The notes beneath the pieces are model-generated. The model saw only the letters and a program-made list of their open reading frames with translations. It searched no databases and was not told the origin of the DNA. A DNA stretch of 64,000 nt from Streptomyces venezuelae. Its GTDB lineage: Bacteria > Actinomycetota > Actinomycetes > Streptomycetales > Streptomycetaceae. The stretch covers positions 4,650,001 through 4,714,000 of the forward strand of contig NZ_CP029192.1 in the NCBI RefSeq assembly GCF_008642315.1, given 5' to 3'. The position numbers and the translations under genes are program-made. The number at the start of each line of letters is the position of its first letter. The first letter of the stretch is position 1. Shown in pieces: positions 25,208-33,384 of this stretch.

Positions 25208-26320
25208 ATGGCATTGAACAAGTCCATAAGTACCGCGGCCACCCAACTGGGCCGCATGCGCAGCGCGGCGAGCCAGGCCGCCACCCAGGTCGGCAAGTTG
25301 GGCAAGTCCACCGGCTCCGCGGCCGGGTTCGTGAACAAGCTGGGGAAGCCCACCGGTTCCGCCGCCTCCGCCGTCGGCAAGCTCGGCAAGTCCACCACGT
25401 CCGCCGCCTCCGCGGTGGGCAAGCTGCGTACGTCCGCCAACAGCAGCAGCAGCGCGGTGAAGCAGCTGCACAGCGGGCTTCGTACCGCCGACGGGTCCCT
25501 GGGGAAGGCGAAGAAGGGGTCCGACAAATTCAAGAGTTCGCTCGACAAGCTGCGGAGTTCGGCCAACAAGGCCAAGACCGCCCTGCGTGACGTGAAGCGT
25601 CAGGCCGATGCCGTCGACAAGTCCGTCGGCAAGGCCGGCAAGAACGCCGACAAGAGCGGCAAGTCCATGGGCAAGATGGGCAAGGGCCTCAAGAGCGCGA
25701 GCACCGCGCAGAAGGGGCTCAACCTCGCCATGGCGAGCAGCCCCTTCGGGCTGATCATGACGCTCGCCGCCCCGTTGATCGCCCAGTTCGTGAACATGGA
25801 CAAGGTCACCGCAGCTCTCAAGCGCGGCATGAACGCCGCGTGGAAGGGCATCAAGACCGGCACCCGCGCGGCCGTCGACTTCATCAAGCCGCTGGTCAAG
25901 GGGCTGGGAAACCTGATCCTCACCCCGATCAAGGGGCTCGCCTCCGCCCTCAACGGCGTGTTCGGCGTGCTCGCCGGGATCAAGATCTCCATCCCCAGCT
26001 GGGTGCCGAAGTGGGGAGGGAAGTCGTTCGGCTTCCCGCGCCTCCACGTGCCCGTGCCCCACCTCGCCCAGGGCGGCATCGTCCAGGCCCGCAACGGCGG
26101 CACGCTCGCGCTCGTCGGCGAGGCGGGCGAACACGAGGCCGTCATCCCGCTCTCCCGGCTGGAACGGATGATCAGCAACGGCGGCGGCAACACCGTCGCC
26201 CTGCGCCGCCTCGCCGAGGCCATGGAGCGCCTCGCCGACCGTCCCGTGCACGTCGACGTCGACTCGCAGACCATCGCCCGCGCCGTGTTCGCGGGCCGGC
26301 GCGCCCTCGCCCGCAGGTAA
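25208..26320 (+). CDS. Short phage tail tape measure protein
   Basis: This is a 370-residue protein, far shorter than most siphophage tape measures (often 700-2000). Residues 28-83 hold four 14-residue repeats of the type VGKLGKSTTSAASA, then Lys/Ala-rich helix, a hydrophobic segment (FGLIMTLAAPLIAQFV, about 180-200) and the diagnostic C-terminus AQGGIV...GGTLALVGEAGEHEAVIPLSRLERM. Tape measure length sets tail length, so the tail should be short. GGAGGAG precedes ATG 25208. Gene order (chaperones, then tape measure) is canonical apart from the two-gene insert. Confidence 0.88.
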   Translation: MALNKSISTAATQLGRMRSAASQAATQVGKLGKSTGSAAGFVNKLGKPTGSAASAVGKLGKSTTSAASAVGKLRTSANSSSSAVKQLHSGLRTADGSLGKAKKGSDKFKSSLDKLRSSANKAKTALRDVKRQADAVDKSVGKAGKNADKSGKSMGKMGKGLKSASTAQKGLNLAMASSPFGLIMTLAAPLIAQFVNMDKVTAALKRGMNAAWKGIKTGTRAAVDFIKPLVKGLGNLILTPIKGLASALNGVFGVLAGIKISIPSWVPKWGGKSFGFPRLHVPVPHLAQGGIVQARNGGTLALVGEAGEHEAVIPLSRLERMISNGGGNTVALRRLAEAMERLADRPVHVDVDSQTIARAVFAGRRALARR

Positions 26321-26365
26321 CCGCGGCCACACCGCCCGCACTTCACAACAGAACAGGAGGAGTCC

Positions 26366-27184
26366 ATGGCCAGGAACCTGTGGATCGGAGCCCCCGGCCG
26401 GCTCCGGGAAATCCGGCAGGCGGCGAAGAGCTGGGACCGCACCGCCGAGCTCAACGTCACCGAGTTCAAGGCGCTCGAAGGGCGCGTCACCACCTTCGCG
26501 CCGACCCGCACCATCCGCCGTCTCAAGCTCTCCTTCGAGTGGCTGGAGCCCGAGGACGCCCAGCACCTCGCCCGGCTGGCCCGCCGCGTCGGCACCGGGC
26601 GCGGCCCGCTCGTCGTCCTCGACCCCGCCTCCGTCAATCTGCTCGACCCCTATCAGGCGGCCGGGCAGTCGGAGATCCCCGGCGGCTGGGACCACTGGTT
26701 CACCATGAACGGCGACATCGCGCTGGCCAGGAACGCCGACGGTGTCACGACGGTCGACTGCCGGGAAGCGGGCGCCGCCGTCGGGTGGATCCACGGGGTG
26801 TGGTCCGGCTGGCCCGTCGTGCCGGGCATGCGGGCGTCCTGGCTGCTTCCGGCCGGCTGGGACCCGGCCGTCGCCACCGCCCAGCTGGACTGGAAGGCGG
26901 CGGACGGGAAGTACCTCAGCAGCAGCCACAGCATCGGTGCCTCCGTCACCGCCGTCGTCCCCGAGGGCGCCGCCTTCGTCACGCCCGTCGCCCGGCCCGG
27001 CGCCGTCGGCCTGTTCGGGCTCGCGGGCGGCTGCCTCACCCTCGACGAGCAGCCCGCCGCGCACGCGCTCGGCGACGGCTGCCCGGCGATGGCGGTCACG
27101 GCGTACACGGATGTTCCCGCGGCCAGGCTGCCGTACCGCAACGTCAGCCTCGACCTGGTGGAGGTCCGCGATGCAGCGCTCTGA
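26366..27184 (+). CDS. Distal tail / minor tail protein
   Basis: This is a 272-residue protein directly after the tape measure, the place of the distal tail (Dit) ring. It starts MARNLWIGAPGRLREI and has a beta-rich core (LKLSFEWLEPEDAQHLARLARR, GPLVVLDPASVNLLDP) followed by a carbohydrate-binding-like second half (GVWSGWPVVPGMRASWLLPAGW). AGGAGGAG precedes ATG. The next gene starts 14 bp before its stop. Confidence 0.78.
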   Translation: MARNLWIGAPGRLREIRQAAKSWDRTAELNVTEFKALEGRVTTFAPTRTIRRLKLSFEWLEPEDAQHLARLARRVGTGRGPLVVLDPASVNLLDPYQAAGQSEIPGGWDHWFTMNGDIALARNADGVTTVDCREAGAAVGWIHGVWSGWPVVPGMRASWLLPAGWDPAVATAQLDWKAADGKYLSSSHSIGASVTAVVPEGAAFVTPVARPGAVGLFGLAGGCLTLDEQPAAHALGDGCPAMAVTAYTDVPAARLPYRNVSLDLVEVRDAAL

Positions 27185-29546
27185 CGAGGTCCTCGACCGG
27201 GCGCTGACCGCACCGGAGCGCGTGCCGGCCCACTCAACCCGCCTCGGCGGCAAGGAGGTCGGCCCGCAGGTCCAGTCGTGGAAGGTCGAGCGGGCGTACG
27301 CGACGGACCTTCCGGAGGCGATGCGCGCCGTTTCGGGCAGCGCCTCCGCCCAGTTGGAGCTGTTGCTCGGTGGTGCGGAAGGCATTCCGGCGCCGCGGCT
27401 CTACTCGGCGTGGGCGGACCGCCTCACGGGTGATCTCGTACGTCCCGGTCAGTCCGTCGTCCACACGGCGGGGGCGGGCGGTCGCACCGTGCCTGCTTTC
27501 CGCGGCACCGTGCGGTCACGCACGGCGGCCTCCGGCAGCGACACCGTCACCGTGCAGGCGCTTGACGGGGCGGAGCGGTTGCGGGGTCCTGCCTATCTGC
27601 CGCGGCCGTACCACGGCTACATGTGGGGCCGTCCCGTCGCCACCGCGACCTGGTGCGTCGACGAACTCCTGCGCCAGGGTGGCATCCACAGCTGTCCGCC
27701 GCCGCGCGCCCCGGACATCGACCCGGCCGACACGAAGCCGTTCACCGCGCTGTACGCCTCCCTGCACGGCGGCTTCAACGCGACGTACGGTCAGCCCGAG
27801 GACGTGCCGAGCCCGTCGACGTACGACTGGATCCGCGAGGGCGCGCCCTTCGAGATGGCCCTGATGCCGAAGGCCGCCGGGCTGACCGCGTCCTGGATGC
27901 CGCGCTCGCGGTTCATCCTGCCGGGCAAGGTCTTCCAGGTGGAGTGCTGGGCCAACACGGCGCTCGCGCGCGGCAACATGATCGAGATGTCGGCGGTGTT
28001 CGACCAGTCGGGGACACGCACCGGGTACCTCAAGGCCTCCTTCGACATCGCCACCGGCAAGGTGGCCATCACGTCCGGGACCAACGGTGTCGGCGTCCCG
28101 CAGGTGATCACCTGGACCATCGACACGCTGGCCTCCCTGCGGGGGGTCTGGCACCTCGGTTTCACGGTGGACACGTCCTCGGCCGGCACGGTCGTCGCCC
28201 CGACCGTGCAGCCCCGCCTCACGCAGCCCGACGGCAGAACGCGGGTGGGTGAGGTGACCACCTTCAGCAAGGAGGATTCCTGGCAGCCGGTCTCCGAGCT
28301 GCAACAGGTCAACCTGAAGACCGACATGGCGGTCGAGTGCGTCCAGGTCACCGACCGGCTGTGGGCGGACACCCCCTCCTACCCGCGGGAGGAGTGGGAG
28401 CAGCGCGGCCAGTGGACCAAGGGTGCCGTCCTCGACACCCCGGAACTGCCGCTCTACGACATTCCCAAGGTGTCCGGTTCCCAGTGGGACGCGATCACCG
28501 AGATCGCCCGGGCCAGCATGTCCACCGCCGAGTTCGACGAGCAGGGCGTGTTCCGCTGGCGCGGCCCCTCGCGGTTCACCACGGTGCCGGCCGCGCCCGA
28601 CCTCACCGTCACCACGCGCCGGAGCATCTCCTCGCTCACCGTCACCGAGGAGATCGACGCCTGTCGCAACTACTGCGAGCAGCCCTACCAGGACTGGAAC
28701 GGGATCAAGGCGGTCGTCGGCGAGCCGATCCTGGACACGGTGGTACGGGAGATCAAGCCGAACTCGGCGATCGTCGTGCAGTACGCCATGGCCGAGGACG
28801 ACACCGAGGTCGGCCCGCCCGGCGTCCTGGACGACTCCGTGTCCGGTGAGGGGCACCAGGTGCGCTTCGGCACCGCGAAGACCGGCGGCACGTCGGTCAA
28901 GGGCGATGTCACGGTCAGCTGCTGGCGGGACGGTCCGACGTACTCCGTGCGGTTCGCCAACCACAGTGCGGCCAGCGTGTGGACGGTCACCAAGGACGGC
29001 AAGCCCTCCGTGCGACTCCAGCCGCTCAAGCGCTCGGCCGACCCGAAGCTGCGCTCGTACGCGTGGCGGAACACGACCAGCCAGAAGTACTACGGGAAGC
29101 AGCAGTACACGGCGCCCTCCGGCGACTGGGTGCAGACGGTCGACACCGCTTCCGCCCTGTCGAAGGCCATGCTCACCGCGGGCCGCTACCCCGTGCCGCT
29201 CCTCGGCGACGTCGAGGTCCTGCACGATCCGCGCATCCAGCTCGGCGACGTCGTCCGGGTGGTCGACACCGCGGGCGCCGAACTCGACACCCTGGCCTGG
29301 GTCGTGGGCATCCGCACCACGCACGCGGCCGGTGGCGCTCCGCAGCAGACCCTCACCCTGCGCGGCACCGCCTACAACGGCGTACCGGGCGATGAGGGGC
29401 TGGTCCCCGACGCCCCGGTCGACCCCGCCTACGGCAGGCAGCGGAAGTACGAACGCCTCACCGCCCAGTACGCGACGCTCGGCGACCTCACGGCGAAGGC
29501 GATCAGCTACCGGACGCTCCTGGAGACGACGGGAGACACGGCGTGA
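27171..29546 (+). CDS. Tail tip / baseplate hub (Tal-like) protein
   Basis: This is a 791-residue protein. The N-terminal ~110 residues (LGGKEVGPQVQSWKVERAYATDLPEAM, VPAFRGTVRSRTA) and the C-terminal ~150 (GRYPVPLLGDVEVLHDPRIQLGDVVRVVD) resemble the hub domains of siphophage tail-associated proteins. Between them lies a lectin-like insert (about 215-370) with concanavalin-type strand patterns that could contact the target surface. It forms the tip complex with the distal tail protein. Confidence 0.78.
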   Translation: MQRSDEVLDRALTAPERVPAHSTRLGGKEVGPQVQSWKVERAYATDLPEAMRAVSGSASAQLELLLGGAEGIPAPRLYSAWADRLTGDLVRPGQSVVHTAGAGGRTVPAFRGTVRSRTAASGSDTVTVQALDGAERLRGPAYLPRPYHGYMWGRPVATATWCVDELLRQGGIHSCPPPRAPDIDPADTKPFTALYASLHGGFNATYGQPEDVPSPSTYDWIREGAPFEMALMPKAAGLTASWMPRSRFILPGKVFQVECWANTALARGNMIEMSAVFDQSGTRTGYLKASFDIATGKVAITSGTNGVGVPQVITWTIDTLASLRGVWHLGFTVDTSSAGTVVAPTVQPRLTQPDGRTRVGEVTTFSKEDSWQPVSELQQVNLKTDMAVECVQVTDRLWADTPSYPREEWEQRGQWTKGAVLDTPELPLYDIPKVSGSQWDAITEIARASMSTAEFDEQGVFRWRGPSRFTTVPAAPDLTVTTRRSISSLTVTEEIDACRNYCEQPYQDWNGIKAVVGEPILDTVVREIKPNSAIVVQYAMAEDDTEVGPPGVLDDSVSGEGHQVRFGTAKTGGTSVKGDVTVSCWRDGPTYSVRFANHSAASVWTVTKDGKPSVRLQPLKRSADPKLRSYAWRNTTSQKYYGKQQYTAPSGDWVQTVDTASALSKAMLTAGRYPVPLLGDVEVLHDPRIQLGDVVRVVDTAGAELDTLAWVVGIRTTHAAGGAPQQTLTLRGTAYNGVPGDEGLVPDAPVDPAYGRQRKYERLTAQYATLGDLTAKAISYRTLLETTGDTA

Positions 29547-29677
29547 ACGAGGAAGCGACGCTCACGGAGGGGTACGTACCGCCGCCCGGCCCCGTCCAGA
29601 TCGACGACCCCCTGGTGGCGGCGGACGACGAGGGGACGGGGCTGAGCGACATGCTCCAGCCGCCCCTCGAAGGCTGA
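29543..29677 (+). CDS. Small acidic tail-operon protein
   Basis: A 44-residue ORF whose GTG overlaps the previous stop (GTGA). The sequence VNEEATLTEGYVPPPGPVQ ends in an acidic LSDMLQPPLEG. It is too short to classify; tight spacing within the operon supports it as a real gene. Confidence 0.6.
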   Translation: MNEEATLTEGYVPPPGPVQIDDPLVAADDEGTGLSDMLQPPLEG

Positions 29678-29715
29678 CCCCCAACTCCCCCTGAATCCGG
29701 AGGTATCAGAAGACC

Positions 29716-30351
29716 ATGGTCGCTCTCACCCCCCTCGGCAACCTGCCCTACCCCCAGCCCGCCGACAACGCCGACATCCCCGTCCACCTGCAGTCCCTCG
29801 CCGAGGCCGTCGACGGCCGCACCGTGCTGCGGTTCGCCGACGCCGCCGCCCGGGACGCGAAGGTGACCGACCCGATCCCGGGCATGATCGCCTGGCTCAA
29901 CAACCCCGGCCGGCACTTCTACTTCACCACCGGCAAGCTGTGGGCCCCGCTCTCCCTCGGCCCGGCGCACTGGTCGAGCACCCTGAGCGGTACGACGACG
30001 TCGACCTCTTACGTCGAGACGCTCACCGGTGCCACCGAACCCTTCGCCTTCACGTTCCTTGCCCCGCCGTACGGCGTCGCGGTCCTCACGGTCGGTGCCC
30101 GCTTCAACAACAGCGCGGCCGGTCTCGCGTACTTCTCGGCCTCCGTGAAGCAGGGCACCCGGGTCGTCACCGCCGCCGCCGACTCCCGCGCGGCCGTCGT
30201 CGGCGGCACGAACCAGGTCACGGCGAGCATGCAGATCCCGATGACCGGCCTCACCCCCGGCGCCGCCTACACCGTGACCGGCGCCTACCGCACCACCGCG
30301 GGCACCCTCACCCTCAGCAACCGCTACCTCACCATCACGTCCCTGATCTGA
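29716..30351 (+). CDS. Fibre-like minor tail protein
   Basis: This is a 211-residue protein. The N-terminus (MVALTPLGNLPYPQPADNADIPVHLQSLAEAVDG, RFADAAARDAKV) is the attachment module found at the start of many actinophage fibre proteins, followed by a beta-rich domain (LSGTTTSTSYVETLTG, AAYTVTGAYRTTAG). It is the best candidate for the receptor-binding protein. GGAGG precedes ATG 29716. Confidence 0.75.
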   Translation: MVALTPLGNLPYPQPADNADIPVHLQSLAEAVDGRTVLRFADAAARDAKVTDPIPGMIAWLNNPGRHFYFTTGKLWAPLSLGPAHWSSTLSGTTTSTSYVETLTGATEPFAFTFLAPPYGVAVLTVGARFNNSAAGLAYFSASVKQGTRVVTAAADSRAAVVGGTNQVTASMQIPMTGLTPGAAYTVTGAYRTTAGTLTLSNRYLTITSLI

Positions 30352-30380
30352 CCTGATCTGACGCACACCGGGGAGGCCTC

Positions 30381-31244
30381 ATGGCCACGCCTCTGTCCCC
30401 CGACGCCCTCGTCCGCGCCCTGCGCGGCGAGGGCGTCCGCATGAGAGAACACGGCAACTGGAGGACGCACAACCGCAATCACAAGGGCGCCTGGGGCCCC
30501 GTGCACGGCGTCATGCTGCACCACACCGCGGGGCGTGACAGCCTCGCCCTCTGCCGACGCGGCATGACCGATCTGCCGGGGCCGCTCTGCATCGGCCTGA
30601 TCAGCAAGGACGGCACGCTCCATCTGGTCGGGTACGGCCGGACCAACCACGCGGGCAACGGTTCCACCGCGGTGCTCGACGCGGTGCAGCGGTCCAAGGC
30701 GCTGCCGTCGCGGCCGGGGCCCGACGCCGTGGACGGCAACGCCCGTTTCTACGGCTTCGAGATCGAGAACCTCGGCAATGGGCGGGACCCCTTCCCTGCC
30801 GTGCAGCTCGACACGGTCGAACGTCTTTCGGCGGCGCTGTGCCGGGCGCACGGCTGGTCGGGGGCGAGCGTCATCGGCCACAAGGAGTGGACCCGGCGCA
30901 AGATCGACCCGACCTTCTCCATGCCGGTGATGCGGGGGCGGGTCGCGAAGCGGCTCGGCTCCGACGCACCGGGCGGCGAAGGGGGCGACGGACCCGCGTA
31001 CGCGCCGTTCCCCGGGGCCGCGTTCTTCGCCGTCGGCCGTCACAGCGCGCTGTTCACGTCCGTCGGGCGGCGGCTCGTCAAGGAAGGGTGCGGGCGGTAC
31101 GAGGTCGGGCCCGGGCCCGTCTGGACCGAGGCCGACCGCGCCTCGTACGCCGTCTGGCAGCACAAGCTCGGCTACCGCGGCGCCGACGCCGACGGGATAC
31201 CGGGCCGCACGAGCTGGGACCGCCTGCGCGTGCCGCGGGCGTGA
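30381..31244 (+). CDS. Endolysin: N-acetylmuramoyl-L-alanine amidase
   Basis: This is a 287-residue protein with an Amidase_2/PGRP catalytic domain at about 20-195. Zinc-ligand segments are GVMLHHTAG (H47/H48) and VIGHKEWTRRKIDP; YGFEIENLG carries the catalytic-site Glu region. The C-terminal ~85 residues form a peptidoglycan-binding-like domain (YAVWQHKLGYRGADADGIPGRTSWDRL). There is no signal peptide, so release depends on the holin downstream. It would cut the stem peptide from the glycan to lyse the producer. Confidence 0.92.
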   Translation: MATPLSPDALVRALRGEGVRMREHGNWRTHNRNHKGAWGPVHGVMLHHTAGRDSLALCRRGMTDLPGPLCIGLISKDGTLHLVGYGRTNHAGNGSTAVLDAVQRSKALPSRPGPDAVDGNARFYGFEIENLGNGRDPFPAVQLDTVERLSAALCRAHGWSGASVIGHKEWTRRKIDPTFSMPVMRGRVAKRLGSDAPGGEGGDGPAYAPFPGAAFFAVGRHSALFTSVGRRLVKEGCGRYEVGPGPVWTEADRASYAVWQHKLGYRGADADGIPGRTSWDRLRVPRA

Positions 31245-31284
31245 GCCCCGAGGTTCCGAGGTCTCGAGTCCTGGGAGGACGATC

Positions 31285-31512
31285 ATGACCGATGCCACGC
31301 GCAGAGGACTGCGCACCGCCGTACAAGCACTCGTCACCCTCATCACCGCGCTGCCGCTGCTCGCCGCCGATCCGGGCGTCGCGGACGTCCCGGTGCTCGC
31401 GGGCCTCGTGGCCCTCGCCGCGGCGCTGAGCCGCCTGATGGCCGTGCCGGCCGTCGAGGCGCTGCTGCCCCCGTGGCTGCGGAGGCGGGGGGTGGACGAT
31501 GGCGGGAGCTGA
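31285..31512 (+). CDS. Holin-like membrane protein
   Basis: This is a 75-residue protein with two hydrophobic segments (AVQALVTLITALPLLAA and VPVLAGLVALAAALSRLM) and a charged C-terminus (LRRRGVDDGG), typical of small class II holins. It directly follows the amidase. GGGAGGAC precedes ATG 31285. Confidence 0.8.
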   Translation: MTDATRRGLRTAVQALVTLITALPLLAADPGVADVPVLAGLVALAAALSRLMAVPAVEALLPPWLRRRGVDDGGS

Positions 31513-31753
31513 GACGGGGAGCGTCCCCCTGGAACTGGAGCGGCTGCGCCGTTCCGTGGACGTCGGTTTCGCCACGACCAGGGGTGATCTCGCCCTCCTG
31601 CTCCAGCGCGCCGACCAGACCGACAAGACCCTCTCCGAGCACGAGGACCGCCTCGACGCCCTGGAACGCAGCCGCTGGCCCCTGCCCTCCCTGGCAGCGA
31701 TCACCTCCTGCACCGCCCTGGCCGTCACGCTCTGGCAGGCGGGGGGCAGGTGA
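31499..31753 (+). CDS. Small tail-anchored coiled-coil membrane protein (second lysis protein)
   Basis: This is an 84-residue protein that overlaps the holin gene by 14 bp. Residues about 10-60 form a charged coiled coil (RADQTDKTLSEHEDRLDALERSRW) and one membrane helix ends the protein (LAAITSCTALAVTLWQAGG). This layout is common in actinophage lysis cassettes, as a second holin or lysis regulator. Last gene of the tail operon. Confidence 0.72.
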   Translation: MAGAETGSVPLELERLRRSVDVGFATTRGDLALLLQRADQTDKTLSEHEDRLDALERSRWPLPSLAAITSCTALAVTLWQAGGR

Positions 31754-31786
31754 GGCACTGACGCACGACGAAGGTGACACACGACG

Positions 31787-31818
31787 AAGGGCCCGGCCGC
31801 CGCGGTGGCCGGGCCCTT
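31787..31818. terminator. Terminator ending the tail operon
   Basis: A perfect 12-bp stem (arms 31787-31798 and 31807-31818) followed by TTCGT, 33 bp after the last tail-operon stop. It marks the right boundary of the locus. Confidence 0.85.
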
Positions 31819-31833
31819 TCGTCATGCCCGCTA

Positions 31834-31850
31834 TCACCCCCGGAGGGTGA
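31834..31850 (+). promoter_or_regulatory. 17-bp palindrome, perfect copy (stress-block motif)
   Basis: TCACCC-CCGGA-GGGTGA, with perfect 6-bp arms and a 5-bp spacer, 76 bp before the first DUF7144 start. It belongs to a motif shared by the promoters of the 31.8-56.2 kb block. Confidence 0.65.
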
Positions 31851-31926
31851 CCACCGGCCGCCGGCCGGGGAGAAGACTCCAGGCGCAATGGTGCAACCGG
31901 CACTCCCTCGACTTGGAGGTCCTGTC

Positions 31927-32346
31927 ATGGCCACCTCGACACCTGTGCACCACCGTACGAGCAGCACCGCGCAGGCGGCCGCCGCCGGGCTGACCGTCTT
32001 CGCGGCGGTCATGCTGATGATCGCGGGCATCATGGGCTTCATCCGCGGTCTCATGGCCGTGCTCGAGGACGATGTGTTCCTGACGACGCGCGACTACGTC
32101 TTCCAGTTCGACCTGACGAGCTGGGGCTGGATCCACCTGATCCTCGGTGTCGTCGCGATCGGCGTCAGCGCGGGCCTGTTCGTGGCGATGGCGTGGGCCC
32201 GGGTGCTCGGCGTGATCATCGCCGGGCTGCTGATGATCGCCAACTTCCTGTCGATCCCCTACTACCCCTTCTGGTCGCTGACCCTGATCGCCGTCAACGG
32301 CTTCATCATCTGGGGTCTGTGCGTGGTGCGGCGCGAAGACGTCTGA
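31927..32346 (+). CDS. DUF7144-type four-helix membrane protein (1 of 3)
   Basis: This is a 139-residue protein with four membrane helices. FQFDLTSWGWIHLILGVVAI and the Trp-rich loop before the last helix (IPYYPFWSLTLIAVNGFIIWGLCVV) define the family. Two further paralogues lie at 36154 and 49690. The family is common in actinobacterial stress regions and its activity is unknown. The PPK2 gene starts 4 bp after its stop, so it heads a four-gene operon. Confidence 0.85.
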   Translation: MATSTPVHHRTSSTAQAAAAGLTVFAAVMLMIAGIMGFIRGLMAVLEDDVFLTTRDYVFQFDLTSWGWIHLILGVVAIGVSAGLFVAMAWARVLGVIIAGLLMIANFLSIPYYPFWSLTLIAVNGFIIWGLCVVRREDV

Positions 32347-32349
32347 GCC

Positions 32350-33384
32350 ATGCGGGACGGACGGGAACGTACACCGGAGAAGCAGGCCCGCCGGATCGCC
32401 GAGTTCATCGCCCCGCTCCGGGTGGCGCCAGGCGCGAAGGTGAACCTGGCCAGGGACTTCGACCCCGCGCACAAGGCCGGGATCAAGGACAAGACGGCAG
32501 GGCAGGAACTCCTCGCCACAGGAGTCGAGTTGCTCGCCGACCACCAGCGTCGTCTGGCCGCCCAGGGCACCCACGGGGTCCTGGTCTGTCTGCAGGCGCT
32601 GGACGCCGGCGGCAAGGACGGGACGATCCGGCACGTCATGAGCGGGGTGAACCCGCAGGGCGTGCACGTGACCAACTTCCGGGTGCCGTCGGCCGAGGAG
32701 CTCGGTCACGACTACCTCTGGCGTTACGCCTGCCGGCTGCCGCGGCGCGGGGAGATCGGCATCTTCAACCGGTCGCACTACGAGGAGGTCCTGGTGGTGC
32801 GGGTGCACCCCGAACTCCTCAGCCGGCAGCGGATACCGGGTACGGGCGAGGTGGGCAAGGCGATCTGGCGGCGGCGCTTCCGGGAGATCAACGACTGGGA
32901 GCGGTATCTGGCCGAGAACGGGTTCCGGGTCGTCAAGCTCTTCCTCAACCTGTCCAAGGAGGAACAGCGCACCCGTTTCCTGCGGCGGATCGACGTACCG
33001 GAGCGGAACTGGAAGTTCTCCGCGGCCGACGCCCGCGAGCGCACCTTCTGGGACGCCTACCAGTCCGCGTTCTCCGAGATGCTCTCCGCCACCAGCACCC
33101 CCTGGGCGCCCTGGTACGTCGTCCCCGCCGACCGCAAGTGGTTCGCGCGCATCTGTGCGGCGGCCGTGCTCGCCGACACCCTGATCGGGATCGACCCGCG
33201 CTATCCCGAGATCGACGACAAGAGCCGACGTGAACTGGCGCGGGAGAAGGTCCTGTTGGAGAGCGAGGCCCCGGCGGGGTCGGTGCCCGACCCGTACGCG
33301 GCGAAGCTCGCCAAGGGACCCAAGGGGGTCAAACAACCCAAGGGGAGCAAGGGAAACAGGAAGAACACGAGGCGGCAGCGATGA
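32350..33384 (+). CDS. Polyphosphate kinase 2 family protein
   Basis: This is a 344-residue PPK2 domain (about 20-300): Walker A LDAGGKDG (84-91), IGIFNRSHYEEVL (137-149) for nucleotide binding, and WKFSAADARERTFWDAY. PPK2 enzymes use polyphosphate to phosphorylate ADP/GDP or AMP, so stored polyphosphate can regenerate nucleotides under energy stress. The last ~40 residues form a Lys/Arg-rich tail (KGPKGVKQPKGSKGNRKN) that may bind polyphosphate. The stop overlaps the ATPase start. Confidence 0.93.
   Translation: MRDGRERTPEKQARRIAEFIAPLRVAPGAKVNLARDFDPAHKAGIKDKTAGQELLATGVELLADHQRRLAAQGTHGVLVCLQALDAGGKDGTIRHVMSGVNPQGVHVTNFRVPSAEELGHDYLWRYACRLPRRGEIGIFNRSHYEEVLVVRVHPELLSRQRIPGTGEVGKAIWRRRFREINDWERYLAENGFRVVKLFLNLSKEEQRTRFLRRIDVPERNWKFSAADARERTFWDAYQSAFSEMLSATSTPWAPWYVVPADRKWFARICAAAVLADTLIGIDPRYPEIDDKSRRELAREKVLLESEAPAGSVPDPYAAKLAKGPKGVKQPKGSKGNRKNTRRQR

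Noticed and set aside
19376..31818. Complete prophage
   Set aside because: No integrase, attachment repeats, head or replication genes were found, and the locus is not next to a tRNA.
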